NCBI GenBank assembly: GCA_015180985.1
Contig: CP054185.1
Location: forward strand, 806,001-870,000
Direction: 5' to 3'
From: Flammeovirgaceae bacterium
GTDB lineage: Bacteria > Bacteroidota > Bacteroidia > Cytophagales > Cyclobacteriaceae
DNA: 64,000 nt
The position numbers were made by a program, and so were the translations under genes. This document shows positions 51,973-60,492 of the stretch, in pieces; position 1 is the stretch's first letter; every line of letters starts with the position of its first letter. The notes under the pieces were generated by a model. It searched no databases, was not told the origin of the DNA, and worked only from the letters and a program-made list of their open reading frames with translations.

Positions 51973-53127
51973 ATGTTTACATCCAAACGCAACAAGTTTA
52001 CTTTACCGCCCGCCATTGTATACCTCAACTGCGCCTATATGTCGCCCCTGCTGAAAAGCGTGGAGAAGGTCGGTATCCGAGCGATTCGGAAAAAGAGAAA
52101 TCCGGCAATGATAACGGTTGATGATTTTTTCACAGACACTGAATTGCTGCGTGCTGCATACGCTCAGCTCATCAATGCACCGGAGCCAAGGCGCATCGTT
52201 ATTATACCCTCCGTTTCATATGGAATGGCCAATGTGGTTAAAAACCTGCCGATCAAACGCGGTGAACATATTATTGTAGCCTCCGAACAATTTCCCAGCA
52301 ATTATTACCCCTGGAAAAGCTTATGCGATGACACGGGTGCAGAGATAACCGTTGTATCACCCCCTGATGGGTTTGTTAATCGTGGCAAACAATGGAATGA
52401 ACGCATCCTTGAAACCATCAACAACAAAACAAAAGCAGTGGCCATTGGCCATGTGCATTGGGCTGACGGTACCCGTTTTGATTTGGAGGCCATCCGCAAA
52501 CGTACCAGAGAGGTTGGCGCATTGCTGATAATTGATGGAACCCAATCGGTAGGCGCGCTGCCATTTGATGTGCAAACTATCCAGCCCGATGCGCTTATTT
52601 GTGCCGGCTACAAGTGGCTGCTCGGCCCGTACTCTATCGGCCTGGCTTACTATGGAGAATTTTTTGACAATGGTAAGCCGGTGGAAGAAAACTGGATAAA
52701 CCGCAGTGCCAGTGAAGATTTTGCCGGGCTTGTGAATTACAAAGACACCTACCAGCCGGGATCACTCCGCTATGAAGTTGGAGAACACAGTAATTTCATT
52801 CTGGTGCCCATGCTGCTAAAGGCCATTCAGCAACTCAATAACTGGAAGCCTGACAGAATACAGGAATACTGCAGCCAGCTAAGCGCTCCCGCTATCGATT
52901 CGCTAAAGCACCTGGGTTACCGGATTGAAGATGCGAACTGGCGGGGCGGCCACCTGTTTGGCATTCGATTACCGGATACGGTGGCCATGGAAAAAGTTAA
53001 ACAAGCGCTCCTGAAAAACAAGGTGTTTGTTTCGTACCGGGGCAATGCCATCCGGGTGGCTCCGAATGTTTATAATACCGATAATGACTTACGTAAACTG
53101 GTCAGGGTTTTAACAAAGTTCAGATAG
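51973..53127 (+). CDS. Class V aminotransferase-fold PLP enzyme
   Basis: 384 residues, fold type I. Pattern of cysteine-desulfurase-like enzymes: YLNCAYMSPL at the start, HVHWADGTRFDLEAI (about 160), LIIDGTQSVGALPFDV (about 182) with the PLP Asp, and the Schiff-base Lys in CAGYKWLLGPYSIG (about 215). No conserved Cys loop near the C-terminus, so not a clear IscS/SufS. The reaction is not assignable (lyase, desulfurase or aminotransferase). Begins right after gldD. Confidence 0.85.
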   Translation: MFTSKRNKFTLPPAIVYLNCAYMSPLLKSVEKVGIRAIRKKRNPAMITVDDFFTDTELLRAAYAQLINAPEPRRIVIIPSVSYGMANVVKNLPIKRGEHIIVASEQFPSNYYPWKSLCDDTGAEITVVSPPDGFVNRGKQWNERILETINNKTKAVAIGHVHWADGTRFDLEAIRKRTREVGALLIIDGTQSVGALPFDVQTIQPDALICAGYKWLLGPYSIGLAYYGEFFDNGKPVEENWINRSASEDFAGLVNYKDTYQPGSLRYEVGEHSNFILVPMLLKAIQQLNNWKPDRIQEYCSQLSAPAIDSLKHLGYRIEDANWRGGHLFGIRLPDTVAMEKVKQALLKNKVFVSYRGNAIRVAPNVYNTDNDLRKLVRVLTKFR

Positions 53128-53692
53128 ACTGGCCCAGGTCAAACTCCTGAAAGACTTCCCAGATTTTTCCGTTATGCTTTAGCAAAGCAATTTGCTTCGC
53201 TAAAAATTCACCACCGAACGGTTTATTCTTAAACTCCTCCCACGCCATTTTAAAGGCTGTCTTTTTTAAATCGCGGAAAGCCAGTGTTACGTGTGGATGA
53301 AACGGATTGTCTTTGTGTGTGGCATTGAACAGGTTCAGCACTACTCTACAAAACCGTGAAAGTTTCTTATGCAAATTTTCCAGCGGTTCTGATTTTTGGA
53401 TATCAATAAATAGTACACGCGGTGGAAAACACCCGAAGTTTTGAAAATGAATCTGAACAGGAGAACAAGCCGAAAAAAAATCACTCAGTTTGTCGGTAAG
53501 GACTTTCTCCTTTCCAGGCCGCCACTGAAACGGCATGTGCAGGGTAATGTGGGGCGGAGAATTAAGTGAAGCCCTGCTATTGTACTGGTTACTGAAATGA
53601 ACTTTTAACTCCTGCGCTAATTCATGGTAGGGCTCGGGCAGTATAATTGCTATGAAATAAAGGGCTGTGCTTGTCTGATTCTTTTCCATCAA
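53120..53692 (-). CDS. 2'-5' RNA ligase / cyclic phosphodiesterase (2H) family protein
   Basis: 190 residues with the two H-x-T motifs of the 2H superfamily, HITLHM (about 46) and HPHVTLAF (about 130). These His/Thr pairs hydrolyse or ligate 2',5' or cyclic 2',3' phosphates in RNA or nucleotides. Converges with the PLP enzyme (8-bp overlap). Substrate unknown. Confidence 0.85.
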   Translation of the reverse strand: MMEKNQTSTALYFIAIILPEPYHELAQELKVHFSNQYNSRASLNSPPHITLHMPFQWRPGKEKVLTDKLSDFFSACSPVQIHFQNFGCFPPRVLFIDIQKSEPLENLHKKLSRFCRVVLNLFNATHKDNPFHPHVTLAFRDLKKTAFKMAWEEFKNKPFGGEFLAKQIALLKHNGKIWEVFQEFDLGQSI

Positions 53693-53805
53693 CTCTTCAA
53701 AAACAAGATTTCGTTGTCTCAGGAGGAACTAAAATATACCACAAAAATCACATTGCTCTCCAACTCTTCTGCGGCTAATTTGGCCAGTATTAAACCCAAA
53801 ATGAC

Positions 53806-54499
53806 ATGAGATACACTATGTTGACCTGGGCAATGGTAATAGGTTTTGCCATTTCCTGCAGTGATGATGAGGAGAAACCATACCAATGCACAGACTGCGC
53901 ACTTACACCAGAAGCCGTGGCTGCGAACGACAATTCCGGTAAAGGAATTTACAAAGGACTTGTTGTTGGTTCCAGCGGCACAATTAAGTTCAACATTGCC
54001 AATAGCGGATCTACGATTGATCTTAATTCTTGACGGTGTTACCATTCCGCTGACGACTACAGCAACCTACGATATTGCCAATGGCTTTGAGGGCTACTTT
54101 ACCAACTCTACCAGCAGTGTATCCATTGGATTTTACGTAACTGCCGATGGTTTGGATTATGCCGTATTTGATCTTGAGATTGACGGACATCCAGATGCCA
54201 TGATTGAAGTGGTTAAAGAACTTTCAACTGCTTTGGTTAAAGTGTTCGAAGGAACCTACTCCGGTGACGGAAATGGCGCATTCAATATGCTTGCTAAGGG
54301 AAGTGAATGGGAAGTTCTGATTGATGAGGGATACCTTTTTTCAGGCGCTATAGATGAAGGCGGTAATTTATCCTGTGATTTTGATGATTGCGAGTTCATA
54401 GAAGTTACGGGCAAAATCATTGGCGATACCGCTTCCGGTAATTGGAGTTCAAATTTCGATGACGATAACGGAAAGTGGAAAGCTGAACGAACCCTATAG
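53806..54499 (+). pseudogene. Lipoprotein gene broken by a +1 frameshift at a TGA-C
   Basis: From ATG 53806 the frame encodes a lipoprotein start (MVIGFAISCSDDEEKP) and stops at TGA 54031-54033. The next frame continues directly as a sensible protein to 54499 (DGVTIPLTTTATYDIANGF onward, Asp/Gly-rich, ending KWKAERTL). Skipping one T at AAT-TCT-T-GAC joins the halves into STIDLNSDGVTIPL, giving one protein of about 230 residues. The stop is followed by C (TGAC), the same poor-termination context as the RF2 frameshift, but no stimulatory Shine-Dalgarno-like motif is seen. A mutation, a sequencing error or real frameshifting are all possible. Family not recognised. Confidence 0.7.
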
Positions 54500-54504
54500 C
54501 TGTT

Positions 54505-56667
54505 CTACAGTTTTTCCAGGATGAAGTCCGTCATCATGGTGTACAGGTGGTGCCGCCTTTTGGCACCTCGTACTCCATGCGGGTCATCCGGATAGTAGAA
54601 TGACCTGAATTGCTTGCCGGCATTGATGAGGGCATCCTGTAAGGCCACGGAGTTTTGAAAGTGTACATTATCGTCACCCGTTCCGTGAATGAGCAGAAAA
54701 TGCCCCTGGAGCCTGTCGGCATATTTTATGGGCGAGTTGTCATCGTAGCCGCTGGCATTGTCTTTCGGCAATTGCATGTAGCGCTCGGTATAAATGTTAT
54801 CGTAGTACCGCCAGTTGGTAACCGGTGCCCCGGCAATACCCAGTTTATACACGCCTGCTCCTTTTGTCATTACCAGCGATGCCATGAATCCGCCATAACT
54901 CCATCCGTAAATGCCCAGGCGCGAGCCATCCACATAGGGCAATGAAGCGAGGTATTTTCCGCCAGCCAGTAAATCCTCCAGTTCCAGCTTGCCCATTTCT
55001 TTATAGGTTTGCTTTACAAACTTTTCTCCGCGGTAGCCCGACCCGCGGGTATCCAGCGTAACCACCAGGTAGCCCTTTTGAACAAGTAATTGGCCCCAGG
55101 TATCCGGGCCGTATGCCTGGCGCACACTGGGTGCACGCGGGCCGCTGTACTGAAATACCATAACGGGGTATTTTTTTGATGGATCAAAATCGCGCGGCTT
55201 CATTATGGTTGCATCCAGTTGGGTTATGCCATCAGCCGATGGATAGGTAAAGAACTCCCGGCCTACAAGTCCGTATTCTTCCGCGCGTTTGCTGAGCGCC
55301 TCATTGGTCTCAATCACTTTCACCTGCTTGTTTCCTTTTACCTGAAACAAGGTTACCTGCAGTGGCTGCGAAGCGCTGGTAAAGTAATCAAGGTAGTATT
55401 GGTAGTCGGTGCTGAGATTGATGGTGTGCGTACCTGGCACCGAAGTTAAAGCCGTTTTCTTCTTGCCGTCATAGCTGATGGCAAAGAGCTGTCGGCCAAG
55501 GTGACCTCCTTCTGTAGAGATGTAGTACAGCGTCTTTGACTTTTCATCGGCACCCAGAAATTCAGTTACTTCCCAATCGCCCCGGGTAATCTGGTTAACC
55601 GGTTTGCCGTCAATCGTGTAGAGGTACAGGTGCTTGTACCCGCTTTGCTCGCTGGAGTGAACAAAATGCTTTCCATCATTCAGGTAGGTAAGATCATCGC
55701 AATAGTCGATATCAATATACTTATCGTTTTTTTCGGTTAGCACTACTTTGCTTGTTCCTGTACTTGCATCGGCATGAAGTATATCGAGCACATTCTGGAG
55801 GCGGCTTAACCTGCGGATAGAAAGGGTGTTTGGGTTGGTTGTCCATTTAACCCGAGGAATATAAATATCGGTTTCACTACCGATGTCGGCTTTTATTTTT
55901 TTGCCGGATGCCAAATCATAAATCCATATCTCAACCACTGAATTAGCTTCACCGGCTTTGGGATATTTAAACACGTAGTCTTCCGGGTACAGTGCACCTT
56001 TATTCCACTTTTGCATGGTGTATTGCCTCACGTTCGATTCATCGAAGCGATGGTAGGCCAGTTTCTTCCCATCGGGCGACCAGTAGAATGCTTTGGCGAA
56101 ACTAAATTCCTCTTCATACACCCAGTCGGTGCTGCCGTTAATGATGTGGTTAAACTTCCCGTCATCGGTAACCTGTACTTCCTTCATGCTTGAAAGGTTA
56201 ACATAAAACAGGTTGTTGCCGCGCACAAAAGCCACGTTGGCTGCATCGGGCGAAAGGGCGGCATACGATTGCTTGCCGTTTGGCGATAACTTTTGTACTG
56301 TTTTAGTTGCTAAATCATAGATGTAATATTCGGCTTTGAAGGATCTTCTGTAAATACCTTCGCGTTCCGTCATCAGCAAAAGTTTTTTCTCATCGCTGCT
56401 GAATTCATAATCCTGAATAGAAATTTTCGGTGTGAGTGCATCACCATCGCAAAGCATTTCCTCGGCCTGGCCGGTGGTTATGTTAATCCTGACAATCTTA
56501 TTTCCATCCTGAGAAGAATAATACTTGCCATCTTTCATCCAGTTAATACCATACACCGAGCGTGTGGCAAACGTGTTTCGGAGGGTAAAGTCATCAACGG
56601 TGATTTGTTTTTGAGCGCTAATAGCAAGCGACTGAAGTATGAGCAGGGCTGTGATTAATTGTTTCAT
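54505..56667 (-). CDS. Dipeptidyl-peptidase IV-type S9 peptidase
   Basis: 720 residues, signal peptide (ITALLILQSLAISAQ). N-terminal eight-bladed propeller (about 40-460) with the substrate Glu pair in DWVYEEEFSFAKAF, then an alpha/beta-hydrolase domain with the catalytic Ser in YGWSYGGFMA (about 600), Asp in GTGDDNVHF (about 680) and His in DDPHGVRG (about 710). Removes X-Pro/Ala dipeptides from peptides in the periplasm. Single-gene unit. Confidence 0.93.
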   Translation of the reverse strand: MKQLITALLILQSLAISAQKQITVDDFTLRNTFATRSVYGINWMKDGKYYSSQDGNKIVRINITTGQAEEMLCDGDALTPKISIQDYEFSSDEKKLLLMTEREGIYRRSFKAEYYIYDLATKTVQKLSPNGKQSYAALSPDAANVAFVRGNNLFYVNLSSMKEVQVTDDGKFNHIINGSTDWVYEEEFSFAKAFYWSPDGKKLAYHRFDESNVRQYTMQKWNKGALYPEDYVFKYPKAGEANSVVEIWIYDLASGKKIKADIGSETDIYIPRVKWTTNPNTLSIRRLSRLQNVLDILHADASTGTSKVVLTEKNDKYIDIDYCDDLTYLNDGKHFVHSSEQSGYKHLYLYTIDGKPVNQITRGDWEVTEFLGADEKSKTLYYISTEGGHLGRQLFAISYDGKKKTALTSVPGTHTINLSTDYQYYLDYFTSASQPLQVTLFQVKGNKQVKVIETNEALSKRAEEYGLVGREFFTYPSADGITQLDATIMKPRDFDPSKKYPVMVFQYSGPRAPSVRQAYGPDTWGQLLVQKGYLVVTLDTRGSGYRGEKFVKQTYKEMGKLELEDLLAGGKYLASLPYVDGSRLGIYGWSYGGFMASLVMTKGAGVYKLGIAGAPVTNWRYYDNIYTERYMQLPKDNASGYDDNSPIKYADRLQGHFLLIHGTGDDNVHFQNSVALQDALINAGKQFRSFYYPDDPHGVRGAKRRHHLYTMMTDFILEKL

Positions 56668-56725
56668 CCGTTAGAGGTTTAATTCTGTCTTCAAATTTTG
56701 CATTAAAAAAATTGAAATAGCAATT

Positions 56726-56733
56726 CAAAGGTA
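56726..56733 (-). promoter_or_regulatory. -7 element for the S9 peptidase
   Basis: Minus-strand TACCTTTG (TAnnTTTG), 58 bp before ATG 56667. No convincing -33 element. Confidence 0.35.
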
Positions 56734-56874
56734 CAGGCGGGTAAATTACCGGACGAACCGTATTGCCAATTTGCTCAACCTTGGTTACAAACAAACTGGT
56801 GTGGCAAGGAAAGATTCAATAAATACATTTGACTGTTAGCCAGGAGAACACACGTTCTTACTACTTTTAGTTCC

Positions 56875-57288
56875 ATGAAACCCGAAAAACAGTCTGTTGA
56901 TGAGATCATTACTGATTTACCCATACATGAACAGGTAATCGTGAAACGGCTTCGTTTACTTATTCTGGAATGCCTGCCTTACGCCAGGGAAAAGAACAAC
57001 TACGGTGTGCCATTTTATACACGCAACCGCATGATCTGTTTCATCTGGCCGCCCAGCGTGTATTGGGGACCAAAAAAACAAGACTATGCTAACAAGGGTG
57101 TGACACTTGGATTCTGCCAGGGAAATTTAATGGCCAATGAAAACAATGTGCTAAAGGCAGAAGGACGCAAGCAAGTCTTTTGCATGTATTTTAAATCCCC
57201 GAATGATATTGATGAAAAAGTAATCCGGTCTCTGTTGTTCGAGGCTGGACTCATTGATGATGGATTCTCGAAAAAAAGAAAGGCTTAA
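56875..57288 (+). CDS. DUF1801 (YdhG-like) protein
   Basis: 137 residues. DUF1801 pattern: HEQVIVKRLRLLILECLPYA, NNYGVPFYTRNRMICFIW, LGFCQGN and FKSPNDIDEKVIRSLLFEA. Small soluble fold of unknown biochemical role, often called YdhG/YjhX-like. Converges with the DUF2911 gene by a 4-bp overlap. Confidence 0.85.
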   Translation: MKPEKQSVDEIITDLPIHEQVIVKRLRLLILECLPYAREKNNYGVPFYTRNRMICFIWPPSVYWGPKKQDYANKGVTLGFCQGNLMANENNVLKAEGRKQVFCMYFKSPNDIDEKVIRSLLFEAGLIDDGFSKKRKA

Positions 57289-57839
57289 TATTCAATTGGC
57301 ACAGCCACCACGATTTGATCCCACAGTAAAATCATTTCCACCTCCTCGCCCATTTTTTCAAACTGAATAGTAAACTGCTCAAATACGCGTTCCTGCTTCA
57401 CGGCATGAACAGGAACGGAGAGTACATCAAGTGCCGGATCGCGGTTGGCTTCCATCTTGCTGTTAACGCCCCACTGCCCGTATTCTGAGTTAAAAATAAC
57501 CGTCCAGGTTACCGAGTCGGGTATCGTCCACAGGCTGTACTTGCCGGCTGGCAATTTTTTTCCTTCAATGGTTAAGGCTTTGTTGGTTTCAAATACAGTA
57601 GCCTCGTTGGCACCGGTGCGCCATACCTTGCCATACGGTACCAACGCCCCGAAAATTTCACGGCCTTTTTTATATGGGCGATTGTATAGCACCCGCAAGC
57701 GCAACCCATTTTCTTCAAAAACCACTTCCTGCTCCGGACTAAACGATTTGGTGTGTTTGTAACGGATGTACTGAACCGTGAGCACCAGCGCAATAATGAG
57801 CACCGCGCCCACAGCCGAAAAGATCAGAAATTTCTTCAT
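57285..57839 (-). CDS. DUF2911 membrane-anchored protein
   Basis: 184 residues from ATG 57839, which gives an N-terminal membrane anchor (FLIFSAVGAVLIIALVLTV); the open frame extends upstream to 57947 without family support. DUF2911 pattern: NRPYKKGREIFGALVPYGKV, WRTGANEATVFETN, PAGKYSLWTIPD and WTVIFNSEYGQWG. Probably a periplasmic domain with jelly-roll fold; role unknown. Confidence 0.85.
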   Translation of the reverse strand: MKKFLIFSAVGAVLIIALVLTVQYIRYKHTKSFSPEQEVVFEENGLRLRVLYNRPYKKGREIFGALVPYGKVWRTGANEATVFETNKALTIEGKKLPAGKYSLWTIPDSVTWTVIFNSEYGQWGVNSKMEANRDPALDVLSVPVHAVKQERVFEQFTIQFEKMGEEVEMILLWDQIVVAVPIEY

Positions 57840-57958
57840 AGAATAGGGTTGTTTTGAGGGATGAACCCGGTTACTAAGCTTAAAAACAATTTCCAATTCT
57901 GCTATAAAAATTATCCCGTCAGGGCTATTTTTACAGCGCACAACCAATTTTCGCAGCT

Positions 57959-58078
57959 ATGGATGCATCCTGGACTCCCTTTTACGTAGTTATTGCCTTG
58001 TTTGTTCTGGCCATTATCTCGCCCTGGGTTTTCCCAAATAAAATGGTGAGCAAAGACGAGCACGACAACAAGTACTAA
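57959..58078 (+). CDS. 39-residue single-pass membrane protein
   Basis: MDASWTPFYVVIALFVLAII begins a one-helix protein that ends in a charged tail (MVSKDEHDNKY). It lies 15 bp before the LOG gene on the same strand and fills the space exactly. Hydrophobic helix plus polar tail suggests a real small membrane protein, perhaps an accessory subunit; no family recognised. Confidence 0.55.
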   Translation: MDASWTPFYVVIALFVLAIISPWVFPNKMVSKDEHDNKY

Positions 58079-58093
58079 GAGCAACCTACCCTT

Positions 58094-58630
58094 ATGAACA
58101 TTGCCGTTTTCTGCGGCTCAGCAACGGGTAAGAATTCTGTTTATGCTGATGCCGCACGAGAACTGGGTGTTTTGCTGGCGCAGCGCAACCACACCCTGGT
58201 TTATGGCGGTGGCAACATCGGGCTGATGGGCATTCTGGCCGATGCTGTATTAAACCACCATGGCAAAGTAATCGGAGTAATTCCCGGATTCCTTTTTGCA
58301 AAAGAAGTGGGCCATACCGGCCTCAGCCACCTTGAAATTGTGGGCAGTATGCATGAACGTAAGCAGCGGATGGCCGACCTTGCACATGCTTTTGTTATGA
58401 TGCCGGGCGGGTGGGGCACGCTGGATGAAACTGCCGAGATTTTAACCTGGCGACAATTGGGCCTCATTAACCTTCCGGTTGGTATTCTCAACATTAACTC
58501 ATTTTATAACCCGCTGATTGCGCAGATGCAGCGAATGACGGATGAAGGCTTTCTAAAACCCGTTTACCTCAATTCCGTTATCATTGAAGATTCACCGGCA
58601 GCGCTGCTCGATCGGTTAAGCCTCCTGTAA
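58094..58630 (+). CDS. LOG-family protein (Rossman fold nucleotide-binding, TIGR00730)
   Basis: 178 residues. VFCGSATGKNSVYADAA at the N-terminus, LVYGGGNIGLMG (about 36) and the LOG signature MPGGWGTLDETAEILTW (about 97). These are cytokinin riboside 5'-monophosphate phosphoribohydrolases, which release the base from nucleoside monophosphates; the bacterial substrate is often AMP-like. Follows the 39-residue gene. Confidence 0.92.
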   Translation: MNIAVFCGSATGKNSVYADAARELGVLLAQRNHTLVYGGGNIGLMGILADAVLNHHGKVIGVIPGFLFAKEVGHTGLSHLEIVGSMHERKQRMADLAHAFVMMPGGWGTLDETAEILTWRQLGLINLPVGILNINSFYNPLIAQMQRMTDEGFLKPVYLNSVIIEDSPAALLDRLSLL

Positions 58631-58670
58631 AGAAGGGCATTAAATTTAATTACCTTGTCGTAGAAACGAC

Positions 58671-59906
58671 ATGAAAAATTTTTTATTCGCTTCGCTTTTA
58701 ATCGGGGTATGCCCTTGGATTACCGCTGCGCAAAATCTCGGTTTCACTATTGCAGACGGCAGGCAGCGCGTGGATATACCCATCGAGGTGGTAAACAACC
58801 TGATTGTTGTTCCGGTCATTCTCAATGAAACACTGCCGCTTAAGTTTATTGTTGATACCGGTGTTCGCACGGCCATCCTCACCCAAAAGGCATTCTCGGA
58901 TATTCTTCAACTGGAATACAGCCGCAAATATTCCATATCCGGTGCAGGAGGCGAAAAGGTTATTGACGCCTACGTAACCAACAATGTTTCGCTGCGACTG
59001 CCGGGAGTGGAGGGCCGGGGGCATGCCTTGCTGGTACTGGAAGAAGATTACCTGGAACTTCGTAATTACCTCGGTACCGATGTTCATGGCATTCTCGGAT
59101 ATGAATTGTTCAGCCGGTTCATCGTTAAGTTTGACTACCAGAAAAAAATCATGACCTTAATGTTGCCGCAGAAATTCAAACCGGGTCGTAAGTACACGCC
59201 TATCCCCATCCGCATTCAGGACACCAAACCCTACCTGCTGGCGCCCATCAGTATTGATGAAGGCCACGCACTAAATGCAAAATTGCTGGTGGATACCGGA
59301 GCCAGCCATGGCTTAATGCTTGAACCTGAGTCGGACGAACGTATCCGGTTGCCGGAAAAAACCGTAAGCGGCACCATTGGCAGAGGACTTGGCGGCCCGA
59401 TATCCGGCAAGATTGGCCGAATTGAATCAATTGAGTTGGGCGGGCGCATATTGCGCAGAGTACTCGTTAACTTCCCTGACAGTAACAGTTACTATGCCGA
59501 CTCGCTATACATCGAACGGGTTGACCGCAATGGTACGCTGGGTGGTGAAATCCTGAGTCGTTTCCAGGTGATCATCAATTTCCCACAGGAGAAAATTTAC
59601 CTGAAGCCCAACAGTGAGTTTAACAAAGAATTTTATTTTAACCTCAGCGGCATCAGTGTTCGGGCCAAGGGTTCATCGCTCAGTGCTTTTGAGGTATCGG
59701 AAGTGCGGCCTGCTTCCGTTGGTGAGCGTGCCGGTGTTTTGCCTGGTGATAACATTGTTGCCATTAACAACATCCCGGCCAATGAAATGAAACTCAATCA
59801 GATTAATGCCTTATTCAACTCCAGGCCCGGGCGAAAACTAAGATTGGAGATTGATCGGGCCGGTGTTAAAAAAATAATTAACCTCGTTCTCGAAAATCAG
59901 ATCTAA
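58671..59906 (+). CDS. Secreted retropepsin-like aspartyl protease with PDZ domain
   Basis: 411 residues, signal peptide (FLFASLLIGVCPWITAAQ). Two retroviral-type aspartyl protease halves, each with a DTG: LKFIVDTGVRTAILT (about 58) and LLVDTGASHGLML (about 207), forming one active site. C-terminal PDZ domain (about 325-405) with ASVGERAGVLPGDNIVAIN. Expected periplasmic protease; target unknown. Converges with the receiver gene by a 4-bp overlap. Confidence 0.88.
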   Translation: MKNFLFASLLIGVCPWITAAQNLGFTIADGRQRVDIPIEVVNNLIVVPVILNETLPLKFIVDTGVRTAILTQKAFSDILQLEYSRKYSISGAGGEKVIDAYVTNNVSLRLPGVEGRGHALLVLEEDYLELRNYLGTDVHGILGYELFSRFIVKFDYQKKIMTLMLPQKFKPGRKYTPIPIRIQDTKPYLLAPISIDEGHALNAKLLVDTGASHGLMLEPESDERIRLPEKTVSGTIGRGLGGPISGKIGRIESIELGGRILRRVLVNFPDSNSYYADSLYIERVDRNGTLGGEILSRFQVIINFPQEKIYLKPNSEFNKEFYFNLSGISVRAKGSSLSAFEVSEVRPASVGERAGVLPGDNIVAINNIPANEMKLNQINALFNSRPGRKLRLEIDRAGVKKIINLVLENQI

Positions 59907-60379
59907 CGCAACAATTTCAACAATTCGCGCTTGCGCTTGTTATAGGCTTCTGCCAGATATTGCCGGGTTCTTCTGAGTTTTAATGAATTCCTGATTGTAT
60001 TGTACAGGGCCTCCCCTGTAAGATTTCTCTTTAATACATAATCCGCTATCTCATTGGAAGGCAGGGCCTCCTCAAAGTTGGAATTTTTCAGAACCGTAAT
60101 CGGCACATCTTTGGTTTTACGATTGGCCGAAAGCGTAGCCACGGTTTGGCTAAGTTCCTGCCTGCCGATGTTATCGTCTATCAGAATAAAGTTCGGACGA
60201 AACTGCAACAGCCGTTGCCAGATGCTCTTCAGGTCAAAGGCAATTTCGGCCATTACCCGATACCCAGGCACCCGTTGCAACAACTCGCGCATTTTACTCA
60301 ACTCAATCGGATTGTTACCGACCAGCAGTACATTTACTGCTTTCTCCGGTTTGGGTGTAGTTTTGATATTAGTTTCCAT
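59903..60379 (-). CDS. Stand-alone response-regulator receiver protein
   Basis: 158 residues from ATG 60379. Receiver fold: VNVLLVGNNPIELSKMRELL (the usual acidic pair is replaced by Asn-Asn), NFILIDDNIG with the candidate phospho-Asp (about 75), VPITVLKNS where Thr/Ser is expected, and Lys in DYVLKRNL. A basic helical tail (RRTRQYLAEAYNKRKRELLK) replaces an output domain. The changed acidic pair suggests that normal Mg-dependent phosphorylation is impaired. No partner kinase nearby. Confidence 0.72.
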   Translation of the reverse strand: METNIKTTPKPEKAVNVLLVGNNPIELSKMRELLQRVPGYRVMAEIAFDLKSIWQRLLQFRPNFILIDDNIGRQELSQTVATLSANRKTKDVPITVLKNSNFEEALPSNEIADYVLKRNLTGEALYNTIRNSLKLRRTRQYLAEAYNKRKRELLKLLR

Positions 60380-60492
60380 AAGCCAACTGTAGTTTAAACA
60401 TAGGAATAACAAAAAAGGTTACTCTTGCCGCATGTCTTTTTATTACCTTTTCTGAAAAAAAAATAACCAACTCAAGTAATTCTTTAAACGAT

